A stretch of 7,536 nt of DNA from JBDKUD01 sp050943315. Lineage in GTDB: Bacteria > Bacillota > Syntrophomonadia > Syntrophomonadales > Syntrophomonadaceae. How positions within the stretch are numbered: position 1 is the first letter of the stretch; the number at the start of each line of letters is the position of its first letter. Under the pieces are notes generated by a model, which saw only the letters and a program-made list of their open reading frames with translations, was not told the origin of the DNA and did no database searches. The DNA lies in contig JBMNOY010000074.1 of the NCBI GenBank assembly GCA_050943315.1, forward strand, positions 1 to 7,536, written 5' to 3'. The position numbers were made by a program, and so were the translations under genes. This document shows, in pieces, positions 1-5,273 of the stretch.

Positions 1-126
1 GTAAACCTAAAAACAAATCTCCTTGGTTTGGTTATAACAAAATGTTCTATTCCAAAAGAAATAGGGGTGACATTTCTGCTGCTCAGTTATCCAGGTAAAG
101 GGGTGACATTTTCGCTGACTATTGAC
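1..126. mobile_element. Probable end of an insertion sequence (IS21-like?), body outside the window
   Basis: This stretch has no recognisable gene. It contains two near-identical 18-bp units beginning GGGGTGACATTT (64-81 and 100-117). Read on the minus strand, the segment begins TGTCAATAGTCAGCGAAAAT at 126 and continues into TGTCACCCC. A TGT-type terminus with several internal subterminal repeats is the usual architecture of IS21-family ends, and I recall GGGGTGACATTTTC-like repeats from Firmicutes elements of this kind; that family assignment is from memory and not checked. A short open frame covers 3-98, but I do not recognise its product. The edge would lie 3 bp from the exporter stop codon, so insertion just downstream of that gene is inferred. 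A decayed element or another IS family with subterminal repeats is also possible. Confidence 0.35.
64..117. repeat. Two direct copies of an 18-bp repeat, 36-bp period
   Basis: Copy 1 (64-81) is GGGGTGACATTTCTGCTG and copy 2 (100-117) is GGGGTGACATTTTCGCTG. They match at 16 of 18 positions, differing only by a swapped C/T pair. The start-to-start distance is 36 bp. Repeats of this sort act as transposase-binding sites at IS ends, which is the most likely role here. Confidence 0.75.
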
Positions 127-129
127 AAG

Positions 130-1524
130 TTAAGCAGAAATATCTTTCTGGAAAGCCCTCCCTGGTACCATTTTCTTATTCAGAGCGGAAAGCAATAAGG
201 CCAAAAAAGTGGTTACAGCGGCCAGTCGGTAAACTGAGCTGTTGGCCTGGACGTAAGACAGTGCAACGGACAGATGCTTTTGATTAATAGAATATAAATA
301 AGTAAAAATACTTACTGATAAAGCGATTCCCAGCGAAAAACAAAGGTTTCTCACTGTAGAAACAAAGCCACCTGCATACCCGGCTTTTTCTTTAGGAAGT
401 GATCCAAATATAGAGCTATTGTTGGGAGAACCAAACATTCCCATTCCCAAACCCAGAAAAATCAAACCGCAAATTACTTTGAGATTATCCATTTGAGGAC
501 CTAAGGTGGATAGAATTAGGTAAGCGGTGGTAAGCAACGCCAAAGCAGTTGACACAATTCGTGCTGATCCCAGTTTATCGGATAGGGTACCGGCCAGGGG
601 TGCTGTTATAGCCATGGTTACCGGTGGAATAGTCAAAAACAGCCCGGATTCAGACGGGGATAAATGATATAACCTTTCCATGCAAAAGGGTAATAAAAAA
701 AAGACTGACATTTGAGTTGTATAAACAGCTGACGCCATTAAGTTGCCGCGTAAAAAAATAGTACTTTTAAAAAGGCTAAAATCCAGCATTGGGCAACGGG
801 TGTTTTTTTCGTAGATATAAAAAACTATCACCATTGTGATAGCCAGAACGAATAGGTATATGTTAATTCCTTCATCCCCTGTTAATGACAAAATCAGAGC
901 CGCAGCTGCCAGTGCAAAGAGGCTTATGCCTGCAGTATCATAACCCTTTATAGTAGAGTCTTGGGGTTGTGGAATCAGATATTTTTTAGCCAATAGAAAA
1001 CTTATAACACCAATGGGTATGTTTATTAAAAAAATGACTTGCCAGGGAAAATTTGCTACTAAAACTCCCCCCAGACTAGGTCCTACCATATTGCCAATGC
1101 CTACCATACTACCAGTCAGACCCAATGCTTTACCCCGTTCGGTTGAAGGGAAGGTATTCGATACAATTCCTATGCCGGTAGCCATCATCATGCTGGCACC
1201 AAATGCCTGAATGATACGGGCGAAAATGAGAAAACCCAGTGAATGGGATAAACTGCATACCAACGAGCCCAATCCGAAAACCAGGAATCCCCAGCTATAA
1301 ACCTTTTCACTGCCAACTTTGTCACCCAGTCGGCCAAAGAAAAGCAAGGATGAGGTGATTACCAGCATATAAGATGTAACCACCCACTGTACCTGTGACA
1401 TATTAACCTTTAAAGCACCAGCAATAGTAGGATTGGCGATATTTAATATGCTTCCATCCAGGGTAGACATGAAGATACCGATCGAAATAATTATAAGAAC
1501 CTGCCATTTTGCAGTGATGGCCAA
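130..1524 (-). CDS. DHA2-family (EmrB/QacA type) 14-TM MFS drug exporter
   Basis: This 464-aa polytopic membrane protein is a proton-driven multidrug exporter of the major facilitator superfamily. TM1 carries the DHA2 motif LDGSILNIANPTI (about residues 22-34). Motif A, GRLGDKVGSEKVY, lies at 64-76 in the loop between TM2 and TM3. The antiporter motif C, with GIGNMVGPSLGG, is near 142-153, followed by WQVIFLINIPIG (161-172), a hallmark of the 14-TM group. The length fits the family (about 450-520 aa). The start is TTG at 1524: no in-frame ATG lies upstream, and AAGGGAG sits 4 nt before it. The substrate cannot be read from sequence. The gene is separated from spoIIP by about 100 bp holding its own weak promoter-like sequence, so it is probably not in an operon with spoIIP. 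An IS-like end lies directly after the stop codon. Confidence 0.92.
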   Translation of the reverse strand: MAITAKWQVLIIISIGIFMSTLDGSILNIANPTIAGALKVNMSQVQWVVTSYMLVITSSLLFFGRLGDKVGSEKVYSWGFLVFGLGSLVCSLSHSLGFLIFARIIQAFGASMMMATGIGIVSNTFPSTERGKALGLTGSMVGIGNMVGPSLGGVLVANFPWQVIFLINIPIGVISFLLAKKYLIPQPQDSTIKGYDTAGISLFALAAAALILSLTGDEGINIYLFVLAITMVIVFYIYEKNTRCPMLDFSLFKSTIFLRGNLMASAVYTTQMSVFFLLPFCMERLYHLSPSESGLFLTIPPVTMAITAPLAGTLSDKLGSARIVSTALALLTTAYLILSTLGPQMDNLKVICGLIFLGLGMGMFGSPNNSSIFGSLPKEKAGYAGGFVSTVRNLCFSLGIALSVSIFTYLYSINQKHLSVALSYVQANSSVYRLAAVTTFLALLLSALNKKMVPGRAFQKDISA

Positions 1525-1530
1525 CCATCT

Positions 1531-1585
1531 CCCTTCATCCCCGCATCTATATATAATTATTGAACAAATAGTTGTAAGATGTCAG
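1531..1585 (-). promoter_or_regulatory. Candidate sigma-A promoter and RBS of the MFS exporter
   Basis: On the minus strand, CTGACA (1585-1580; 5/6 to TTGACA) is followed by an 18-bp spacer and AATAAT (1561-1556; 5/6 to TATAAT). This predicts a start near 1549 and a leader of about 25 nt. AAGGGAG lies just upstream of the TTG start codon. The region is A+T-rich, so a chance match is possible. Confidence 0.4.
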
Positions 1586-1626
1586 CAAAAAATGAAATAG
1601 TTGAAGGGGAGTTGCTATAAGGATGG

Positions 1627-2589
1627 CTATTTAGCCCAGGTTAGGCTGATGATAGCATCGGTGAGTAATACGCCTGCTTTTTGTGCTGCCTGAAGTGAAT
1701 TATGTTCACTGCCAATTTCGAAGAGCAAGCTAGTTGGATAAAGGTCCTGGTTGTAATCACCGCGGCCGATAAAAATACCTCGCATAAGGCCGGGATGCAG
1801 ATAATCAGCCCGTTTTTTTATGGAACGGGCATAATTTAAATTTGTTCGTACATTCGGGTTGGAACGGCCAACAACAATCATTACCCGGGCGGTATCAATA
1901 CCATTAATCGTGGTGGCATAAGCCCGAAGGGGTGCAGAGTCCCGGTGAATATCAAAAGCGGCATCAGGTTGTTCTTTCAGCAACCGGGCTAATGTGCGCC
2001 GTGAGCGGTGGTAAGCATTAATATCATGAGGACCATGGTTGGCATAACTATGGGTTACACTTATTCCGGCTGTTTTTAACGAGTCGGTCATGGAGGCCCC
2101 GATATCATATATGTCACCATTACCTGGTTTGGCGTCTGTCCCGGAGGTGGGGATATATGACTCATCAGAGTGGGTGTGATAAATGACTATATGGTGACCA
2201 TTATCAGGTTTGGCGGGATTATATTTAGTGAAGGCAAAATGATTGGCCATATTGGCATATTTAAAAACCGCCCTGGTGTCCTGGGCGGTTTGCTCTTGCT
2301 TTTGCTCAGCTATGGCACTGTTGCCGTTTACCTGGACTATTTTATAATGGATATCTTTTTCATTTATATACTCGTCATCGCGGTGAACTGGTAATCCAGT
2401 CTGTAAGACTACATTACCTGCAGTGTCCCTAATGGTAGTGTAGGAAGATTTAGCTTCTTCACCTGGTGCAAAAATACCGGGTATGGAGTAAGGAGCCGGC
2501 ACTATGGTATTGAGAATGTAGGACGCAATCATGATGGCGATAAGAATACCAAAGAAAATAACCATGTATTTCTTATTAATATTACTCAT
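1627..2589 (-). CDS. spoIIP: Stage II sporulation protein P (SpoIIP), septal peptidoglycan amidase/endopeptidase
   Basis: SpoIIP is the membrane-anchored hydrolase of the SpoIIDMP engulfment machine. It removes stem peptides and cuts cross-links in septal peptidoglycan so that the mother-cell membrane can move around the forespore. An N-terminal membrane anchor spans about residues 9-30, with a basic NKK before it, and an extracytoplasmic catalytic domain follows. Family motifs are present: IYHTHSDESY (136-145, metal-binding/catalytic His and Glu), DIHRDS (213-218, second essential His) and LLFEIGSEHNSLQAA (288-302, the conserved Glu segment corresponding to LLEVGG in Bacillus). At 320 aa it is shorter than B. 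subtilis SpoIIP (about 400 aa), mainly in the region between anchor and enzyme. The usual neighbour gpr is absent; the upstream gene is ahcY, so this may be an extra copy. The ATG at 2589 has only a distant SD (AAAAGGGCGG, 2608-2599), which lies in a hairpin arm. Confidence 0.9.
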   Translation of the reverse strand: MSNINKKYMVIFFGILIAIMIASYILNTIVPAPYSIPGIFAPGEEAKSSYTTIRDTAGNVVLQTGLPVHRDDEYINEKDIHYKIVQVNGNSAIAEQKQEQTAQDTRAVFKYANMANHFAFTKYNPAKPDNGHHIVIYHTHSDESYIPTSGTDAKPGNGDIYDIGASMTDSLKTAGISVTHSYANHGPHDINAYHRSRRTLARLLKEQPDAAFDIHRDSAPLRAYATTINGIDTARVMIVVGRSNPNVRTNLNYARSIKKRADYLHPGLMRGIFIGRGDYNQDLYPTSLLFEIGSEHNSLQAAQKAGVLLTDAIISLTWAK

Positions 2590-2595
2590 ACAGAG

Positions 2596-2653
2596 GAACC
2601 GCCCTTTTACAAAATGGTATTAATATTCTGTGAAAAGGGCGGTTCTTATATTC
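2596..2653 (-). promoter_or_regulatory. Inverted repeat sequestering the spoIIP SD, with a sigma-E-like promoter
   Basis: Positions 2596-2608 and 2633-2645 form a perfect 13-bp inverted repeat (GAACCGCCCTTTT and its complement) around a 24-nt loop. No T-run follows on either strand, so it is a poor intrinsic terminator. In spoIIP mRNA the downstream arm holds the SD AAAAGGGCGG. Overlapping the upstream arm on the minus strand is GAATATA (2653-2647), a 14-bp spacer, then CACAGAAT (2632-2625). These resemble the B. subtilis sigma-E consensus (KMATATT, 14 bp, CATACAHT) at 6/7 and 6/8 positions. Initiation near 2618 would fall in the loop and leave the SD free. The repeat is directly visible; the promoter reading and the regulatory model are inference. 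Confidence 0.5.
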
Positions 2654-2663
2654 AATAAAATAC

Positions 2664-3935
2664 CTAAAGGTTGGTGTCCCAACTGGATAAGTATTCCTGC
2701 TGGTAAGCGGTTAGCCGGTCAATTGATATGTTATCCGCCTTAAGCTTAAGGAAAGCGACCCTTTTATCGATTTCCTCGGGTACTTTATAGACATGGTTGC
2801 CTAATTGGGCATGATTTTGAATGACATAAATCAATGATAAAGCCTGCAGGGAGAAACTCAGATCCATAACTTCAGCAGGATGTCCGTCCCCGGCGGCAAG
2901 GTTTACCAGTCTGCCTTCGGCCAGAAGATATAATTTTCGGTTATCAGGCAGCACAAATTCTTGCAGATTATTCTTTAACATCCGGGAACTGACCGCCAAA
3001 CTATTAAGATCTTTTTTAGAGATCTCCACATCAAAATGACCGGCATTGGCCATAATCGCATTATCCTTCATTACCATAAAATGTTCTTTGCGGATAACAT
3101 CAATATTTCCAGTGACGGTAATAAAAATATCCCCGATTTTGGCGGCTTCCTGCATAGGCATAACTTGAAAACCATCCATGATGGCTTCATTAGCTTTAAT
3201 AGGGTCAATCTCAGTAACTATTATTTTTGCTCCGAGACCTCGGGCCCGCATTGATACCCCTTTACCACACCAACCATATCCGGCTACTACTACGGTCTTG
3301 CTGGCTACCACCAGGTTGGTGGTGCGGTTGATTCCGTCCCAAACGGACTGACCGGTACCGTAACGGTTATCAAAGAGGTATTTCATATAAGCATCGTTAA
3401 CCGCCATCATGGGAAAAAGCAATGTTTTATCCTGGTCCATGGCGCGAAGTCGGACAATACCGGTGGTAGTCTCTTCACATCCCCCGATAATCTTTGCGGC
3501 CTGGCTGGTCCGGCTTTTATGAAGCTCGCTAACCAGATCCGCCCCATCATCGATAATCGCGTCAGGATTACAATCCAGAGTCATCTCCAAAAACTTTTGA
3601 TATTGTTCGGAGCTTTCGCCGTGAATGGCAAAAATAGTGATACCGGAATCAACCAGAGCGGCTACTACATCATCCTGAGTTGACAGGGGATTGCTGGCAC
3701 AGCCGACAACCCGTGCTCCGGCTTCTTGCAGGGCCAGCAGCAGGTAACCGGTCTTGGCTTCCAGGTGAAGGCAGCAGGCAATGGTTTTACCGGCCAGGGG
3801 CTTGTCCCGGGCAAATTCCTCTCTTAACATGTTCAGTACCGGCATGTGTTGACTTACCCATTGCAGTTTATTATAGCCGGAAGGAGCTAGTGAAGGGTCT
3901 TTAATTATTGACTGTACAGATATGGCAGTACTCAT
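2664..3935 (-). CDS. ahcY: S-adenosylhomocysteine hydrolase (adenosylhomocysteinase), short archaeal/Thermotoga type
   Basis: This cytosolic NAD-dependent enzyme splits S-adenosylhomocysteine reversibly into homocysteine and adenosine, relieving product inhibition of methyltransferases and closing the methyl cycle. The substrate-domain motifs are HLEAKTGYL (57-65), IIDDGADL (127-134), EETTTGI (154-160) and NDAYMKYLFDN (180-190), the last holding the catalytic Lys185 and Asp189-Asn190 equivalents. The Rossmann domain has AGYGWCGKG (218-226) and VTEIDP (240-245), followed by NAGHFDVEI (297-305) and GDGHPAEVMDLSF (349-361). At 423 aa it matches the archaeal/Thermotoga group; it ends LSSWDTNL and lacks the C-terminal Lys/Tyr extension of eukaryotic and proteobacterial enzymes. 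The ATG is preceded by GGGAGG (minus strand, 3947-3942) at good spacing. spoIIP follows on the same strand after 74 bp. Some archaeal relatives prefer S-inosylhomocysteine, so substrate preference is not certain. Confidence 0.95.
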   Translation of the reverse strand: MSTAISVQSIIKDPSLAPSGYNKLQWVSQHMPVLNMLREEFARDKPLAGKTIACCLHLEAKTGYLLLALQEAGARVVGCASNPLSTQDDVVAALVDSGITIFAIHGESSEQYQKFLEMTLDCNPDAIIDDGADLVSELHKSRTSQAAKIIGGCEETTTGIVRLRAMDQDKTLLFPMMAVNDAYMKYLFDNRYGTGQSVWDGINRTTNLVVASKTVVVAGYGWCGKGVSMRARGLGAKIIVTEIDPIKANEAIMDGFQVMPMQEAAKIGDIFITVTGNIDVIRKEHFMVMKDNAIMANAGHFDVEISKKDLNSLAVSSRMLKNNLQEFVLPDNRKLYLLAEGRLVNLAAGDGHPAEVMDLSFSLQALSLIYVIQNHAQLGNHVYKVPEEIDKRVAFLKLKADNISIDRLTAYQQEYLSSWDTNL

Positions 3936-3941
3936 ATTATG

Positions 3942-3992
3942 CCTCCCAAAATATGATTTTTTTAGTATAACATAACCAGGCCGGTTTTCTAA
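3942..3992 (-). promoter_or_regulatory. Promoter and RBS of ahcY
   Basis: On the minus strand, TTAGAA (3992-3987) is followed by a 17-bp spacer and TATACT (3969-3964), with an extended -10 TG directly upstream (TGTTATACT). This predicts a start near 3957 and a leader of about 20 nt carrying GGGAGG (3947-3942). The leader is too short for a SAM or SAH riboswitch. TTCTAGAA (3994-4001) is a small palindrome next to the -35 element. Confidence 0.65.
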
Positions 3993-4345
3993 ATTCTAGA
4001 AGTCAAATGTAGGGGCGTTTAGTCATTTTTAGGTTCAAATAATTAATAACCTGTTAAGCAAGTTCATAGTGAAAGGTTCCTTAATATTATAAATCATAAC
4101 GATTGCCACGGTATATATCGAACCAACCGGGATAGTCAGGCCAGAGCCGATCATAACTTAGCATAACTCAGCATAACTCACCTTTCTCCCCGCGAAGGTT
4201 TACCGGCTTATCCGAAGAAAACTTCCATCCACAGGCGACAACAGGGTTACTCCTTGTGCTTATCTTGCCCGGACACTAATGTGGTTATTTATTTACCGGT
4301 AAGGCAAATATATAACTGTTAGTTATAAAATATGGCAGATAAATT
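3993..4345. other. Divergent intergenic region with tandem repeats and an unassigned G+C-richer segment
   Basis: No recognised gene lies between the ahcY promoter and the thioesterase promoter. The A+T-rich flanks surround a segment at about 4100-4280 that is richer in G+C. It contains three tandem decamers (4151-4180), short inverted pairs such as ACCTT/AAGGT (4180-4200) and CGG/CCG (4203-4213), and TTTACCGG twice (4199-4206 and 4292-4299). A perfect palindrome TTACCGGTAA lies at 4293-4302. On the minus strand, AAAGG (4185-4181) precedes an 8-codon ORF (4174-4151) whose TGA overlaps the ATG of a 39-codon ORF (4154-4035). The segment could be a decayed mobile element, a structured RNA or a leader; none can be proven here. 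Confidence 0.5.
4151..4180. repeat. Three tandem 10-bp repeats (GCATAACTCA)
   Basis: The copies are TCATAACTTA (4151-4160), GCATAACTCA (4161-4170) and GCATAACTCA (4171-4180). Two are identical and the first differs at two positions. The 10-bp period places the copies on the same face of the helix, as expected for cooperative protein binding, although replication slippage would also produce such a run. Confidence 0.85.
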
Positions 4346-4355
4346 ATGGTATAAT
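4346..4355 (+). promoter_or_regulatory. Extended -10 promoter for the thioesterase-DUF3343 unit
   Basis: ATGGTATAAT contains a perfect TATAAT (4350-4355) with TG one base upstream (4347-4348), an extended -10. No good -35 hexamer is found at 16-18 bp, which extended -10 promoters tolerate. Transcription would begin near 4362, so an ATG at 4363 would be leaderless while the ATG at 4393 would have a leader of about 30 nt with AAGGAG at 4375-4380. Confidence 0.6.
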
Positions 4356-4392
4356 AACATAAATGATGAATTATAAGGAGAATGAAACTATT

Positions 4393-4818
4393 ATGCCAAC
4401 GAACTCAGGTTTGGATGATCAATTATTTACAAAACTACTGGAGTCTATAAGCCATACTCCATTTTATCAGTTGCTGGGCATGAAAGTTAAAGAATTAGGC
4501 CCCGGTTATGCAGAGTTCACAGTAATGCCGGAAGAAAAACATACCAACCCCCTTGGTATTATCCATGGAGGATTACTTATGACCATTGCTGATGCCGCCA
4601 TGGGAAATGCCATAAGAAGTTTAGGTATTCGGGCTGTCACGGTGGACTGTTCAACCGGCCTGGTTTCCTCGGCTACCTTGGGCACAGAGATTATTGCCCG
4701 CGGACGGGTGCTTAAGGCTGGCCGTAACATGATATTTACCGAAGCTTTCGTTTATGCCGGGGATAAACTTATTACTACTGCCAAAGGTACGTTTTTTAGG
4801 ACTGGTGACATTACTTAG
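4393..4818 (+). CDS. PaaI/YdiI-type hotdog-fold thioesterase
   Basis: This predicted cytosolic acyl-CoA thioesterase of the PaaI group (single hotdog domain, usually tetrameric) hydrolyses thioesters such as phenylacetyl- or benzoyl-type CoA. The diagnostic segment is NPLGIIHGGLLMTIADAA (residues 52-69 of the 141-aa protein): the HGG turn (58-60) and the Asp of TIADAA (67) form the usual active site with a helix N-terminus. A second conserved block is GRVLKAGRNMIFTEAFV (104-120). Length fits the family (about 130-150 aa). I chose ATG 4393 because AAGGAG (4375-4380) lies 12 nt upstream. An in-frame ATG at 4363 (151 aa) would place that SD inside the coding region and start almost at the predicted +1. 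The stop codon overlaps the next gene's SD, so the two genes are translationally linked. The natural substrate is unknown. Confidence 0.88.
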   Translation: MPTNSGLDDQLFTKLLESISHTPFYQLLGMKVKELGPGYAEFTVMPEEKHTNPLGIIHGGLLMTIADAAMGNAIRSLGIRAVTVDCSTGLVSSATLGTEIIARGRVLKAGRNMIFTEAFVYAGDKLITTAKGTFFRTGDIT

Positions 4819-4827
4819 GAGGAAAAA

Positions 4828-5109
4828 ATGAGTAATAACCTGATAAACGCCGTTGATTATTCGCTGTTTACTTTTGGTTCGACTTCACATGCTCTTAAGG
4901 CGGAGAACATTTTAAAAGGGTTAAAGGCGGAATTTATCATTATACCTACCTTAAGAGAGATATCTACCAGCTGCGGACTATCCATAAAGATAAACCCTGA
5001 TAATGTAAACTCCTATTATGACATACTTAAGACCCACAACGTTGAGGTTGAGGCTATTTATTATGTGAAAAAAGTTGACCGGAAGAACCTGATAGAGAAA
5101 ATTACCTGA
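4828..5109 (+). CDS. DUF3343 protein, putative Se/S carrier-like
   Basis: This small 93-aa soluble protein has the pattern of the DUF3343 (Pfam PF11823) family, described as putative Se/S carrier-like; the biochemical role is not firmly established. The visible hallmarks are YSLFTFGSTSHALKAENIL near the N-terminus (about 11-29), then PTLREISTSCGLSIK (40-54) with the single conserved Cys49, the likely sulfur- or selenium-carrying residue. The strand near the C-terminus (VEAIYYVKKV) fits a compact alpha/beta fold. AGGAGG (4817-4822) overlaps the stop codon of the thioesterase gene and sits 5 nt before ATG 4828, so the two genes are co-transcribed and coupled. No seleno- or thiolation partner such as selD, yedF or nifS lies in the window. 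Recognition is from motif memory. Confidence 0.82.
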   Translation: MSNNLINAVDYSLFTFGSTSHALKAENILKGLKAEFIIIPTLREISTSCGLSIKINPDNVNSYYDILKTHNVEVEAIYYVKKVDRKNLIEKIT

Positions 5110-5191
5110 TTGCCTATCAATTAAAACACCTATCTCTCTCGCTCGAATATTGATATTATCTTAATTAGATACCATCCTTTAGCAATAGGCA

Positions 5192-5200
5192 TGGTATTAT
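5192..5200 (+). promoter_or_regulatory. Candidate extended -10 promoter of dinG
   Basis: TGGTATTAT has TATTAT (5195-5200; 5/6 to TATAAT) preceded by TGG, and it matches the thioesterase promoter core at 9 of 10 positions over ATGGTATWAT. No clear -35 is present. Initiation near 5207 would give a leader of about 67 nt that contains the 18-bp palindrome at 5239-5256. No terminator was seen between the DUF3343 gene and this site, so read-through into dinG is also possible. Confidence 0.45.
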
Positions 5201-5238
5201 ATTAAAAGCCGCATAAATTCTAACAGATCAGCGTATTC

Positions 5239-5256
5239 CACTTTAAATTTAAAGTG
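5239..5256. repeat. Perfect 18-bp palindrome in the dinG leader
   Basis: CACTTTAAATTTAAAGTG is a perfect palindrome that ends just before the SD (AAGGA, 5261-5265) of dinG. It lies downstream of the predicted transcription start, where it could be a repressor operator or a weak hairpin affecting ribosome access. It does not resemble the Bacillus LexA box (GAAC-N4-GTTC). Confidence 0.7.
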
Positions 5257-5273
5257 TTAAAAGGAAATACCAC

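Noticed and set aside
64..117. CRISPR array
   Set aside because: There are only two copies, the unit is 18 bp and the spacing also 18 bp, with no cas genes; the pattern fits IS subterminal repeats.
1013..1210. Plus-strand open frame of 65 codons opposite the MFS exporter
   Set aside because: It is antisense to a clear membrane-protein gene, has no SD and shows no recognisable domain.
2596..2645. Intrinsic terminator for ahcY
   Set aside because: The stem is strong, but neither strand has a T-run after it and the loop is 24 nt; a role at the spoIIP SD fits better.
3936..3960. SAM or SAH riboswitch upstream of ahcY
   Set aside because: The predicted leader is about 20 nt and contains none of the conserved riboswitch blocks.
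4224..4240. DnaA box (CCATCCACA near a Walker-type helicase gene)
   Set aside because: It matches TTATNCACA at only 7 of 9 positions, stands alone and lacks other origin features.
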